The notes beneath the pieces are model-generated. The model did not search any database. It was not told the DNA's origin and saw only the letters and a list, made by a program, of their open reading frames with translations. Of a DNA stretch of 64,000 nucleotides, positions 48,699-56,699 are shown piece by piece. The translations under genes and the position numbers were made by a program. Position 1 is the first letter of the stretch; each line of letters opens with the position of its first letter. The stretch comes from Thermoplasmatales archaeon SW_10_69_26 (GTDB lineage: Archaea; Thermoplasmatota; SW-10-69-26), in the NCBI GenBank assembly GCA_003009755.1, contig PXUB01000029.1:13946-77945 (forward strand), written 5' to 3'.

Positions 48699-49769
48699 CT
48701 GGCCCTCAAGGACCGCGTCCTGGCTGAGATCGACCGCGAGGGCCCGATGACGTGCGCCCGGTTCATGGAGCTGGCCCTCTACGACGACGAGACGGGCTAC
48801 TACATGGTCGACGAGGTGCGAGCCGGGCGCGAGTGGGTGACCGCGCCCACGCTGTCGCCGATCTTCGGCCGCGTGCTCGCCCGGCTCGTCGAACCCGGGC
48901 TGACCGGCCGCCAGGCACCGATGCTCGTCGAAGCCGGCACCGGCGGCGGCGAGCTCGTCCGCGACCTCGCCTACGGCCTCCACGACGAGGCCCCCGACGT
49001 GTTCGGCGACCTCGAGCTGGTACCCGTCGACCGCAGCCCGAGCGCCCGCCAACGCTGCCGGGACACGCTCGAGGAGGCCGGCATCGACCTCGCCGACGTC
49101 GACCTGCGGGACACGCTGCCGGAACGGGTCGAGGGCGTGCTCGTCACGAACGAGCTGCTGGATGCCCTCCCCACGCACGTCTGCCAGCACACCGAGCAGG
49201 GCCTGGCCGAGATCCACCTCGAACCCGGCGACCCCACGCTGGCCCCCACGCTGCGCGGCCCCTCCCAAGAGGCGATCATGGAGCTGGCGAGCCGCTTCCA
49301 GACCCAGCTCGAGCCCGGGTTGCGCTTCGAAGCGCCGCTGGCCGCCTACGACTGGTACCGGGAAGCCGCCTCGCGCCTCGACGAGGGCCTCATCGTCACC
49401 GTCGACTACGGCGCCCGGCGCCGCAAGCTGCTCGAAGACCACCCCAAGGGCACGATCCACGCCTACCGGCAGGGCCAACGCGTCGAGGAGTTCTGGTACG
49501 ACCCTGGCCGCATGGACCTCACCTACCGCGTCCCGTTCGACGAGATCGCCCGGGTCGGCGAGGAGGAAGGCCTCCAGACGCTCGTCTACGGCTCCCAAGG
49601 TCGCGTGTTGACCGATCTGGGCATCCGCGAGATGGCCAGCGAGGTCGGTGCCGGCGCCCCGCTGGCCGCCAAGAAGCTCGTCGACCCCGACGGCGCCGGC
49701 GGCACGTTCCGCGTGCTCGTGCAAGGCCGCGGCGTCGATCCCGACCGGCTGCCTCTCGCCTCACGATAG
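48699..49769 (+). CDS. MidA/NDUFAF7-like SAM-dependent methyltransferase (COG1565)
   Basis: About 356 residues. Conserved start region ALKDRVLAEIDREGPMTCAR, then FMELALYDDETGYYM, SAM motif I VEAGTGGGELVRDLA, TNELLDALPTHVC, and VTVDYGARRRKLL match the COG1565 family (methylates a protein arginine in mitochondria). No ATG/GTG/TTG precedes the conserved N-terminus in frame after the upstream stop; the nearest ATG (48747) would remove it. A GTG at 48691 is one base out of frame. I therefore give the CTG at 48699 as lower bound. Confidence 0.8.
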   Translation: MALKDRVLAEIDREGPMTCARFMELALYDDETGYYMVDEVRAGREWVTAPTLSPIFGRVLARLVEPGLTGRQAPMLVEAGTGGGELVRDLAYGLHDEAPDVFGDLELVPVDRSPSARQRCRDTLEEAGIDLADVDLRDTLPERVEGVLVTNELLDALPTHVCQHTEQGLAEIHLEPGDPTLAPTLRGPSQEAIMELASRFQTQLEPGLRFEAPLAAYDWYREAASRLDEGLIVTVDYGARRRKLLEDHPKGTIHAYRQGQRVEEFWYDPGRMDLTYRVPFDEIARVGEEEGLQTLVYGSQGRVLTDLGIREMASEVGAGAPLAAKKLVDPDGAGGTFRVLVQGRGVDPDRLPLASR

Positions 49770-49811
49770 GGGCTCGAGGGAGGGCTTGGCCGGCCCAGGA
49801 GAGGCTTGTCT

Positions 49812-49824
49812 GTTCATCGTGAAC
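49812..49824. promoter_or_regulatory. palindromic operator candidate (GTTCAtcgTGAAC)
   Basis: A perfect 5+5 palindrome 38 nt before the start of a ribbon-helix-helix protein. RHH regulators commonly bind such sites in their own promoters; the link here is inferred from position. Confidence 0.45.
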
Positions 49825-49861
49825 AACCGACGAACCATCCTCCCGGACGTGGTTGGTCAAG

Positions 49862-50059
49862 GTGGAGTGGAGCCCCGTGTACATCGAACCCGACGATTCG
49901 GACGAGGAGACCAAGACCGTGAAGGTGAAGCTGCCCGCCGACCTCTACCTCAAGCTGCACAGCTTGAAGGTCCTCGAGGGCGGCACGATCAGCGAGCGCG
50001 TCGAGACGGCTCTCGACTCGCACTTCGAGGGCACGCCCTTCGCGGATCTGGAAGGCTAG
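49862..50059 (+). CDS. ribbon-helix-helix DNA-binding protein
   Basis: From GTG 49862, 65 residues. After an acidic start (EPDDSDEETK) comes the RHH unit: strand TVKVKLPADLY, helix LKLHSLKVLEG, turn GTIS, helix ERVETALDSHFE. It probably acts as a dimeric repressor. TTG 49853 or GTG 49877 are alternative starts. A palindrome lies upstream. Confidence 0.7.
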   Translation: MEWSPVYIEPDDSDEETKTVKVKLPADLYLKLHSLKVLEGGTISERVETALDSHFEGTPFADLEG

Positions 50060-50340
50060 ACTGCCGGCCGTGCTTGGGTTAAGCTCTCGCTCGGCCTCAG
50101 GTGCGTGAAGGCAAGGAGCCGAGATGAGGGAGGGGCCGCAGGCCCTTTCGAATCGCAGGCGACACCGCCTGAGGGACGGAAGCCTCGCTTCGTCCAGGCA
50201 GTCACCTCCCGAGGGCGACCCCCTGGGCGTCGGCCCGAGCCCCTCCGTCCATCGAGCTTCCATCGAAGAGCGGAGAGAGCCGAGAGCGTGCTCCTTCTGG
50301 CCGACAGGCCTTCCACTGGCTCAGGCCGACGCCAGAGGCG
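50057..50340 (+). repeat. 3'-flank repeat and inverted-repeat region downstream of RHH gene
   Basis: TAGACTGCCGGCCGTGCTTG (50057 onward) and ggttaagctctcgc match 63888-63930, starting in both cases at a stop codon. Further on are inverted repeats: GGGCC/GGCCC, CAGGCG/CGCCTG, and a near-perfect 18-bp pair spanning about 50226-50336 (GGCGTCGGCC with GGCCGACGCC). No coding frame. Confidence 0.65.
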
Positions 50341-50343
50341 GGT

Positions 50344-50355
50344 AACCCTTTTGCC
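50344..50355 (+). promoter_or_regulatory. TATA-like box of thpR (aacccttttgcc)
   Basis: Centred 29 nt before ATG 50379. Confidence 0.55.
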
Positions 50356-50378
50356 CGCTGGTGGCCATCCCCACCCCG

Positions 50379-50918
50379 ATGCCCCGACTGTTCGTCGGCG
50401 TACCCGCCCCCGGCTCGCTGGATCTCTCCGGCGTCCGGGGCAGCCTCGAGGACGAGGGTGGCGTCAAGCTCGTCGACCCCGCCAACTACCACGTCACGCT
50501 GGCCTTCCTCGGGGATACCCCCGAGGGCCGGGTCGACGCCGCGCTGCAAGCGATCCGCGAGGTCGTCGAAGGCACCGGCGCCCACGAGGGCCGCGCTCGC
50601 GGCCTCGGGGCCTTCCCGAGCGAGGAGAACGCCAGCGTCGTCTGGACCGGCATCGAGGAGACCGAGCTGGACCCGCTGGCCAACGGCATCCGCGAGAGGC
50701 TGCGCTCGCGCTCGATCGACGTCGACGACCGCAACGACTTCCACCCCCACCTCACCCTCGGGCGGCTGCGCGACAAGCGCGACATGACCCACCTGCTCGA
50801 ACCGCACGCCTCCACCGACTTCGGCGGCTTCCCCGTCGAGCAGGTCCACCTCTACGAATCCACCCTCACGCCTGAAGGCCCGGAGTACGAGATCCGCGGC
50901 ACCGCCGAGCTGGGGTGA
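50379..50918 (+). CDS. thpR: RNA 2',3'-cyclic phosphodiesterase
   Basis: A 179-residue 2H-phosphoesterase. The two catalytic HxTL motifs are YHVTLAFLG (about residue 39) and FHPHLTLGRLRD (about 125). It opens 2',3'-cyclic phosphates and is historically linked to tRNA ligation. ATG 50379 is fixed by the promoter box. Four bp separate it from cca, the usual archaeal partner. Confidence 0.93.
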   Translation: MPRLFVGVPAPGSLDLSGVRGSLEDEGGVKLVDPANYHVTLAFLGDTPEGRVDAALQAIREVVEGTGAHEGRARGLGAFPSEENASVVWTGIEETELDPLANGIRERLRSRSIDVDDRNDFHPHLTLGRLRDKRDMTHLLEPHASTDFGGFPVEQVHLYESTLTPEGPEYEIRGTAELG

Positions 50919-50922
50919 CCCG

Positions 50923-52308
50923 ATGGGCGAGGACTGGCGAGCGCGCGTCCTCTACGAGATCGAGCCGACACCAGCGGAGGATCAGGCCGTCCAAGAGGAC
51001 GCCCGTGCCCTGGAGAACGCCGTCGAGGCGTTCCTCGAGGAGAAGGGCTGGACGGGCGAGGCCCGCGTCGAGGGATCGCTGGCCAAGGGCACCTACCTCG
51101 CCGGCGACGCCGACATGGACTGCTTCGTCGCCTTCCCCCCCGACGTCGACCGCGCCGAGCTCGAGCGCCGAGCCCGCGCCATGGGTGGGATCCTGCCCGA
51201 CGCCGTCGTCGCCTACGCTGAACACCCCTACGCCGAGGGCACCTGGCGCGGCCAGGACACCGAGATCGTCCCCTGCTACGACCTCGACGACGCCAGCCAG
51301 CTCAAGTCCGCCGTCGACCGCACCCGGTTCCACACCAACTACGTCAACGAACGCCTCGACGACGGGACCCGCCGCGAGACCCGGCTGTCGAAGGCCTTCC
51401 TCCGCGGCGTCGAGGTCTACGGCGCCGAGGAGAGCGTGCTCGGCTTCTCCGGGTACCTCGCCGAGCTGCTCGTGCTCGGCCTCGGCGGGTTCGAGGACGT
51501 GCTCGCCTGGGCCCGCGAGGGCTTCCCCCACCCGCTGGAACCCGGCCCCGAGGCCCAGCGCCGCTTCGAGGAGGACCCCCTGGTCGTCGTCGACCCCGTC
51601 GACCCGACCCGGAACGCGGCCGCCGCCGTGGCCCGCTCGTCGCTGGTCCGCCTGCGCGAGGCCGCGGCCGCCTTCTGGGCCGATCCCGGCCCCCGGTTCT
51701 TCGGCGACCCCCCCCAGCCTCGCCTCGAGCCCGAGGAGGCCCACGATCGCTGCCAGGCCCGGGGGACCCGACCGCTGGCGGTCGAGATCCCGACCCCCGA
51801 CGAGGAGCTGGCCGACCCCGTGCACGCCCAGCTGCGCCGGGCGTTGACCTTGGCCGTCGAGGAGATCGAACGCAAACAGGTCCCCGTCGCCGCCAGCGCC
51901 CTCCACGTCGAGACCGACGACGAGGGCCGCCCCGAAACCGGCTGGCTGCTCGTCGAGGCCGAGGAGCAACCGCTCCAGGAACCGCTGCTCCACGAGGGCC
52001 CGCCGGTCCACGTCGGCGACCACGCCGACAGCTTCCGCGAATCCTGGGAGGACGAGCCCCGTGCCGCCGGGCCCGTGTTCGAGGAGGACGGCCACCTGTT
52101 CGTCCGCATCGAACGCGAGGCCGTCAGCCTGATGACGATCGTCGAGCCCCACTTGCGCGGCGCGAAGGCGGGCAAGGTCGTCGACCGAGCGATCGAGGAC
52201 GACGCCGTGCTGGCCCTCGAGGGACCCCAGGCCGTCGCTCGCGCTCCCGAGGAGCCGCTGGGGCGGCTGCTGGACCGTCGCCCTCCGTGGGAACGAGCCT
52301 CACAGTAG
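50923..52308 (+). CDS. cca: CCA tRNA nucleotidyltransferase, archaeal class I
   Basis: A 461-residue enzyme that adds CCA to tRNA ends. Nucleotidyltransferase motif VEGSLAKGTYLAGDADMDCF, later DTEIVPCYDL (third acidic residue), and the RETRLSKAFLRGVEVYGAE, GFSGYLAELLVL helical motif are characteristic. It fits with the tRNA-Leu gene here, which does not encode CCA. Overlaps the convergent small membrane gene by 9 bp. Confidence 0.95.
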   Translation: MGEDWRARVLYEIEPTPAEDQAVQEDARALENAVEAFLEEKGWTGEARVEGSLAKGTYLAGDADMDCFVAFPPDVDRAELERRARAMGGILPDAVVAYAEHPYAEGTWRGQDTEIVPCYDLDDASQLKSAVDRTRFHTNYVNERLDDGTRRETRLSKAFLRGVEVYGAEESVLGFSGYLAELLVLGLGGFEDVLAWAREGFPHPLEPGPEAQRRFEEDPLVVVDPVDPTRNAAAAVARSSLVRLREAAAAFWADPGPRFFGDPPQPRLEPEEAHDRCQARGTRPLAVEIPTPDEELADPVHAQLRRALTLAVEEIERKQVPVAASALHVETDDEGRPETGWLLVEAEEQPLQEPLLHEGPPVHVGDHADSFRESWEDEPRAAGPVFEEDGHLFVRIEREAVSLMTIVEPHLRGAKAGKVVDRAIEDDAVLALEGPQAVARAPEEPLGRLLDRRPPWERASQ

Positions 52309-52434
52309 GCCGACGCCGGCCGCCAGGTAGGCGCCCGCGCCGGCGACGACCAGCAGGACGAGCAAGGCCGCCAACGCCCGCAGCGTCGGCCGGACCCTGG
52401 AGCCCGCGCCCGCATGACCCGTGTTGCGTGACAT
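52300..52434 (-). CDS. 44-residue single-span membrane protein
   Basis: ATG 52434 to stop 52300. MSRNTGHAGAGSRVRPTLRA is a basic, Gly-rich cytoplasmic part; LAALLVLLVVAGAGAYLAAG is a membrane helix ending at the C-terminus. The size and tail-anchored form resemble archaeal Sec61-beta, but the motifs are too few to be sure. A cccttgtacc box is 27 nt upstream. The last 9 bp overlap cca. Confidence 0.5.
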   Translation of the reverse strand: MSRNTGHAGAGSRVRPTLRALAALLVLLVVAGAGAYLAAGVGLL

Positions 52435-52641
52435 GGACGGAACTGGACGCCCGTGGTACAAGGGACCGCCGCAAGCGTTCCCTCGCCCCCGAACAGATGC
52501 GGTCCCGCGCTGGCTGGGCCTCGGACCGAAGGGCCGCTTGGCCGCTGGTGCCCTCCGGCCCAGAACGATCCGAGTCCGTCACCGGCCCGCCCGGCCTCGG
52601 CCGGAGGCTTTACAACCCCCAGTCGCTTGCGCGAGCCGCGC

Positions 52642-53019
52642 ATGGCCATGGCCGAGGCCGCCGAGAACGAGGAAGTGGACCCGGAAGGCGAAGAGGAGGT
52701 CCAGCTTCCCGAGCCCGACTTCGACGATGTCGACCACATGCAGGAGGAGGTCGAGAAGGGCAAGCTGGCGGTCATGAACACCGGCTACGGCATCTTCCTC
52801 GCCGCGATCACGGTCGTCGTCCAGTCCCTGTACACCGTCGACTGGAAGGTCGGCTGGATCGTGCTCGCGGCCGGCGTCAGCCTGCTGAGCTACGTCTACC
52901 GGCTCGGCGGTGTGCGCTCCCACGAGTGGGGCGCCAAGGAGTGGCTGGCCCGCTACGTCACCCTGTTCTTCACGTACCTGGCGTTCTGGTACATCTTCTC
53001 GAACCCGCCGTTCGTGTAG
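52642..53019 (+). CDS. membrane protein with acidic N-terminus
   Basis: A 125-residue protein. About 40 acidic residues (EEEVQLPEPDFDDVD) are followed by three hydrophobic helices (TGYGIFLAAITVVVQSL, VGWIVLAAGVSLLSYVY, TLFFTYLAFWYIF). A gctttacaac box lies 33 nt before ATG 52642. No family recognised. Confidence 0.6.
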   Translation: MAMAEAAENEEVDPEGEEEVQLPEPDFDDVDHMQEEVEKGKLAVMNTGYGIFLAAITVVVQSLYTVDWKVGWIVLAAGVSLLSYVYRLGGVRSHEWGAKEWLARYVTLFFTYLAFWYIFSNPPFV

Positions 53020-53199
53020 GCGAGAGGGCCCGGCGAGAGCCTTGGATCCGCCTCGACCCGGTGAAAGCGCCCGATGGAGGGAGGTCGAGCCGCCCGAGAC
53101 GTGGAGCGGCCGCTGGCCGACCGTCGTGGGTCTGTCCGTGATCTCGGTCCCTCCCCGCGGTGCCGAGGCGCTGATCTGCTCCTTCGGCTTCCCCCCTTC

Positions 53200-53676
53200 G
53201 TGGCCCACGTCGAGGTCACCCGCGAACGCGAGCTCGCCCACCCGCTCGAGGCCTGCTACGACTGGTTGACCACCGACGTGGGCAGCGACCCGGCCCGCGC
53301 CGGGGCGGTCATCGAGGCGCGAGACGTGGTCACCGAGGACGAAAAGGCGGGCCAGACCGAGCTGGCCGACCGCATCAGCGCGCTCGGCTTCCAGCGCCAG
53401 GTCCGCACGATCGTCGACCTCGACCCGCCCGACACCTGGCGGGCCCGCGTCTTCGAGAGCACCGACGACGCGCCCGACGTGTTCACCTACGAGCTGGAGC
53501 CGGTGACCGAGGACCGCACCCGGCTGAGGGCCACCTACCGCTTCGAGGGGCTCGACGGGCTCGAGACCCTGCTCGTGCGCTTGCTCTCCCCGGTGGTCCG
53601 CCGGCGTCTGGACCGGATGTGGGACGGCTTCGAGCAGGCGATGGACCGCGAGCTGGACCGCGAGCACGTCGTCTGA
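53200..53676 (+). CDS. SRPBCC/START-like ligand-binding protein
   Basis: From GTG 53200, 158 residues. It begins with VEVTRERELAHPLEACYDWL (beta-1 and small helix), contains a long beta-sheet with RVFESTDD and TYELEPVTEDRTRLRATYRF, and ends in a long helix (RRRLDRMWDGFEQAMDREL). This is the polyketide-cyclase/SRPBCC fold that binds hydrophobic ligands. The role is unknown. Upstream 53020-53199 has no supported gene. Confidence 0.7.
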   Translation: MAHVEVTRERELAHPLEACYDWLTTDVGSDPARAGAVIEARDVVTEDEKAGQTELADRISALGFQRQVRTIVDLDPPDTWRARVFESTDDAPDVFTYELEPVTEDRTRLRATYRFEGLDGLETLLVRLLSPVVRRRLDRMWDGFEQAMDRELDREHVV

Positions 53677-53700
53677 GCCCGGCCCCTCCTACGAGCCCAC

Positions 53701-53710
53701 CCTTATACGA
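53701..53710 (+). promoter_or_regulatory. TATA box (ccttatacga)
   Basis: Centred 28 nt before ATG 53733. Confidence 0.6.
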
Positions 53711-53732
53711 GAGCGATGCCTTGGGGCCGGCG

Positions 53733-55613
53733 ATGATCGAGAAGGTTGCCGTGCTGGGAGCCGGGACGATGGGCGCCGGCATCGCCCAGGCGTGCGCGCA
53801 AAGCGAGTTGGAGGTCACCCTGCGAGACGTCGAGCAAAGCTACCTCGAGTCCGGGATCAAGCGGTTGCGGCAACCGCTCGAGGAGCGCGTCGAGAAGGGC
53901 AAGACCGACCGCGAGACCGTCGACGCGATCTTCGCTCGCATCACGACGACGACGGACCTGCAGGAGGCCGTCGAGGACGTCGACCTCGTGATCGAGGCGG
54001 TGCCCGAGGAACTCGAGATCAAGCACGAGGTCTTCAGCGAGGTCGAGGAGCACGCCGACGAGGACACGATCTTCGCCACGAACACCAGCTCCCTGCGGGT
54101 GTCGGACATCGCAGAGGCGACCGACCGGGCCGACCGGTTCGGCGGTTTGCACTTCTTCTACCCTGCCCAGATCAACAAGCTGCTCGAGGTCGTCGCCCAC
54201 GAGGGCACCAGCGAGGCGACGCTCGAGGCGCTCGAGCGGTTCGGCACCGCGATCGGCAAGATCGCCGTCGAGACGGCCGATCGGGCCGGCTTCTGCGTGA
54301 ACCGCTTCTTCGTGCCCTGGGTCAACGAGGCCGTGCGGATGCTCGACGAGGGCGTGGCCGACGTGCCCACGATCGAGGCCGCCGCAACGGACGCCTTCGA
54401 CGTCCCGATGGGCCCGTTCGAGCTGATGAACGAGACCGGCGTCGCCATCAGCCTGCACGCCCAGCGCTCCCTGCACGGGGCCTTCGGCGACTTCTACGAG
54501 CCCGCCCGGGGCCTCGTCGAGCAGGTCGAACAGGAGAAGGGCGACTGGGAGATCCACGGCGAGCCCGACGAGGACCGCATCGCCGACGTGCAGCGACGCC
54601 TGAAGGCCGTCGCCTACGGCGTCAGCGCCCAACTCGTCGACGAAGGCGTCGCCACGCCCGTCGACACCGACAAGGGCGCCGTCGTCGGTCTGCGCTGGTC
54701 CAAAGGCCCCTTCGCGATGATGAACGAGGACGGTATCGAGCAGGCCCGCGACACCGTCGCCGCGCTCGGCGACGAGTTCGGCCGCTCGTTCCCCGTGCCG
54801 ACCCTCCTCGAGGAGAAGGCCGAGGCCGGCGAGGGCTTCGATCTCCCCACCGTCGGGCTCGAGCTCAAGGACGAGGCCGCGTTGGTCCGCATCCAGCACC
54901 CGGCCACGCGCAACGCCTTGTCCACGCGCGTGCTCGAGGACCTGGAAGCCCGCATCGAGGAGGCCGAGACCACCGACGCCCGCGCCATCGTTCTCACCGG
55001 CGAGGGCACCACGTTCGTCTCCGGCGCCGACATCGCCGAGATGAAGGACAAAACGCCCCAGGGGGCCCGCGACTACGCCGAGCTCGGGCAACGCGTCAGC
55101 CAGCGGCTGGAGGACTCCCCGCTTGTGACGATCGCCGCCATCAACGGGTACGCCTTCGGCGGCGGCCTCGAGATCGCGCTCGCCTGCGATCTGATCTACG
55201 TGGCCGAGGACGCCACCTTGGGCCTGCCGGAGACCAGCCTGGGCATCCAGCCGGGCTTCGGCGGCACCCAGCGCCTGCCCGTCCACGTCGGCGTGCAGTG
55301 CGCCAAGGAGCTGATCTTCACCGCCGACCGGATCTCGGGACCTGTCGCCGACGACATCGGGCTGGCTCGCAACGTGTTCAAGCGCGCCGAGCTGCTGCCC
55401 GAGGCGCTCGCCATCGTCGACCGCGTCGCGCAGAACGCTCCGCTGGCCGTCGAGGCGGCCAAGCGCTCGATCGAGCGCGGCATCGACGTCGACCAGGAGA
55501 CCGGGCTCGCCTTCGAGCTCGAATCCAGCTCCAAGCTGTTCGGCACCGACGACCAGGTCGAGGGCATGGAAGCCTTCGTGGAGCGCCGCGAGCCCGACTT
55601 CACCGGCGAATAG
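53733..55613 (+). CDS. fused 3-hydroxyacyl-CoA dehydrogenase / enoyl-CoA hydratase
   Basis: A 626-residue two-domain enzyme. Residues 1-380 are 3-hydroxyacyl-CoA dehydrogenase: NAD motif VLGAGTMGAGIAQACAQS, TNTSSLRVSDIAE, catalytic-His motif FGGLHFFYPA, and NRFFVPWVNEAVRML. Residues about 390-626 are enoyl-CoA hydratase: RNALSTRVLEDLE, oxyanion motifs SGADIAEMKD and NGYAFGGGLEIALACDL. Dehydrogenase-first order is the archaeal form of this fusion and differs from the bacterial FadB/FadJ order. It performs two steps of fatty-acid beta-oxidation or the reverse. Confidence 0.95.
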   Translation: MIEKVAVLGAGTMGAGIAQACAQSELEVTLRDVEQSYLESGIKRLRQPLEERVEKGKTDRETVDAIFARITTTTDLQEAVEDVDLVIEAVPEELEIKHEVFSEVEEHADEDTIFATNTSSLRVSDIAEATDRADRFGGLHFFYPAQINKLLEVVAHEGTSEATLEALERFGTAIGKIAVETADRAGFCVNRFFVPWVNEAVRMLDEGVADVPTIEAAATDAFDVPMGPFELMNETGVAISLHAQRSLHGAFGDFYEPARGLVEQVEQEKGDWEIHGEPDEDRIADVQRRLKAVAYGVSAQLVDEGVATPVDTDKGAVVGLRWSKGPFAMMNEDGIEQARDTVAALGDEFGRSFPVPTLLEEKAEAGEGFDLPTVGLELKDEAALVRIQHPATRNALSTRVLEDLEARIEEAETTDARAIVLTGEGTTFVSGADIAEMKDKTPQGARDYAELGQRVSQRLEDSPLVTIAAINGYAFGGGLEIALACDLIYVAEDATLGLPETSLGIQPGFGGTQRLPVHVGVQCAKELIFTADRISGPVADDIGLARNVFKRAELLPEALAIVDRVAQNAPLAVEAAKRSIERGIDVDQETGLAFELESSSKLFGTDDQVEGMEAFVERREPDFTGE

Positions 55614-55616
55614 CAG

Positions 55617-55690
55617 CTCACAGAGGCACGGAGCTCCCCGCGGCGCAGACCGGCGCAAGCGGTTCGGCGAAACCAGTCCGGCAGTCTAAG
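55617..55690. repeat. short shared 3'-flank motifs downstream of nep1
   Basis: On the minus strand the nep1 stop reads TAGACTGCCGG, the same as after the stops at 50057 and 63888, and is followed by ACTGGTTTC, similar to the dsrE-like 3' flank at 503-515. CACAGAGGCACGGAG at 55619-55633 is a CACAGAG-type piece. Confidence 0.45.
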
Positions 55691-56408
55691 GCTCCGGTTC
55701 GGGTCCGCGGTGGACGCTCATCCCTTGCGTGATGTGCCGCCAGTGGACGAGGACCTCGCTGGCGGCGGTCCACACGCTGAGGGGCTTGGGGTGGATGCTC
55801 CACGTCTCGTCGGCGAGTCGGTCGACGGAGCTGGTGTAGGAGCCGGAGGGGAACCCGCCGAGGACGAGGCACACGTGGTCGTGTTCGCCGGCGTGCCAGG
55901 CCAGCTTCTCGGCCGGGTCGGTCGCCTGGCCCTCGGGGTCGAGCGCGATCACGCGGTCGGCGTCGATGCGGTCGAGCACGGCGGCCAGCGGGGCCGGCTT
56001 GGCCAGCTGCATCAACGGGTCGCGGTCGGGCGGGCCGACCTCGCCTTCGGCGAACAGTTGGCCCATCAGGCCCTTGAAGCGCGGGTAGGCGCGGATGATG
56101 CGCGTGGCGGGATCGATGCGGACGTGCTCGTCGTTGCGGGTGTGGATGTGCGTCTGCAGGCCGCCCTCGAGGTTCAGGGCGGAGTCGAGCGCGTTCAACA
56201 GGAACAGGTGTGCCAGGTCGGGCCGTCCGCGGCCCTCGCGCTCGTCGAGATCGTGCTCGTCCATCGCCCAGTGGTGGATGCTGGCGTCCAGCAGCATCCG
56301 CTCGGGGTCGACGTCCTTGCGCTGGGCGGGCTTGGTCACGGTCGGGTGGTCGCGCAGCGGCTCGGGCACGGGCTCGAGCTCGCTGTCCGCGAGGACGAGG
56401 GAGAGCAC
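55686..56408 (-). CDS. nep1: rRNA small-subunit pseudouridine methyltransferase Nep1
   Basis: A 240-residue SPOUT-fold enzyme that N1-methylates pseudouridine in 16S rRNA. N-terminal LSLVLADSELEPVPEPL, then LLDASIHHWAMDEHD, RGRPDLAHLFLLNALDSALN, and the knot region LVLGGFPSGSYTS are Nep1 features. GTG 56408 is the start. Lies upstream of a repeat-rich gap. Confidence 0.9.
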   Translation of the reverse strand: MLSLVLADSELEPVPEPLRDHPTVTKPAQRKDVDPERMLLDASIHHWAMDEHDLDEREGRGRPDLAHLFLLNALDSALNLEGGLQTHIHTRNDEHVRIDPATRIIRAYPRFKGLMGQLFAEGEVGPPDRDPLMQLAKPAPLAAVLDRIDADRVIALDPEGQATDPAEKLAWHAGEHDHVCLVLGGFPSGSYTSSVDRLADETWSIHPKPLSVWTAASEVLVHWRHITQGMSVHRGPEPEP

Positions 56409-56460
56409 GGGTGGGCAATCCCCGCATCTGCCATCATCCTTGGTCCCCGCCGGGAGGCGC

Positions 56461-56624
56461 GCTGTAAGGATAAGAAACGGGGGGGGACCACCAAGTACGC
56501 GAGGGGACGCCAGGGCACAACGGGGAGCAGCTGCCGTGACAAGGCCGCCCGGCGGCGAGTCACAGGCCCGTCGTGGCCTTGGCGATCCTTCGTGTCCTTC
56601 GCGGCCCCTGCTTAACGAGACAGC
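56461..56624 (+). repeat. 165-bp dispersed repeat, copy 3
   Basis: gctgtaaggataagaaacgg to cttaacgagacag. Same orientation as copy 2. It occupies most of the gap between nep1 and the ABC transporter genes. On its minus strand each of the three copies keeps an open frame with LSRQLL and VPWRP, which may be chance. Confidence 0.85.
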
Positions 56625-56667
56625 CGGCCGGTGGGCAAGAGGGCGCCGGCGCCGCCGCGGCCCCGGT

Positions 56668-56677
56668 CTTCATATAG
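56668..56677 (+). promoter_or_regulatory. TATA box (cttcatatag)
   Basis: Centred 27 nt before GTG 56700, deciding that start. Confidence 0.6.
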
Positions 56678-56699
56678 GACGGCGCCTGCTGGGCCCGCC

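Noticed and set aside
52300-52434. Firm assignment of the 44-residue protein as Sec61-beta
   Set aside because: Size and topology fit, but no diagnostic residues could be verified by eye.
53703-55658. Long open frame antisense to the fused dehydrogenase/hydratase
   Set aside because: Val/Leu/Asp/Gly/His-rich translation typical of the antisense of high-GC acidic genes; no motif, and the plus strand is a clear enzyme.
56336-56563. Conserved minus-strand frame (LSRQLL, VPWRP) inside the 165-bp repeat as a real gene
   Set aside because: All copies are nearly identical in DNA, so frame conservation carries little weight; no start or promoter in common.
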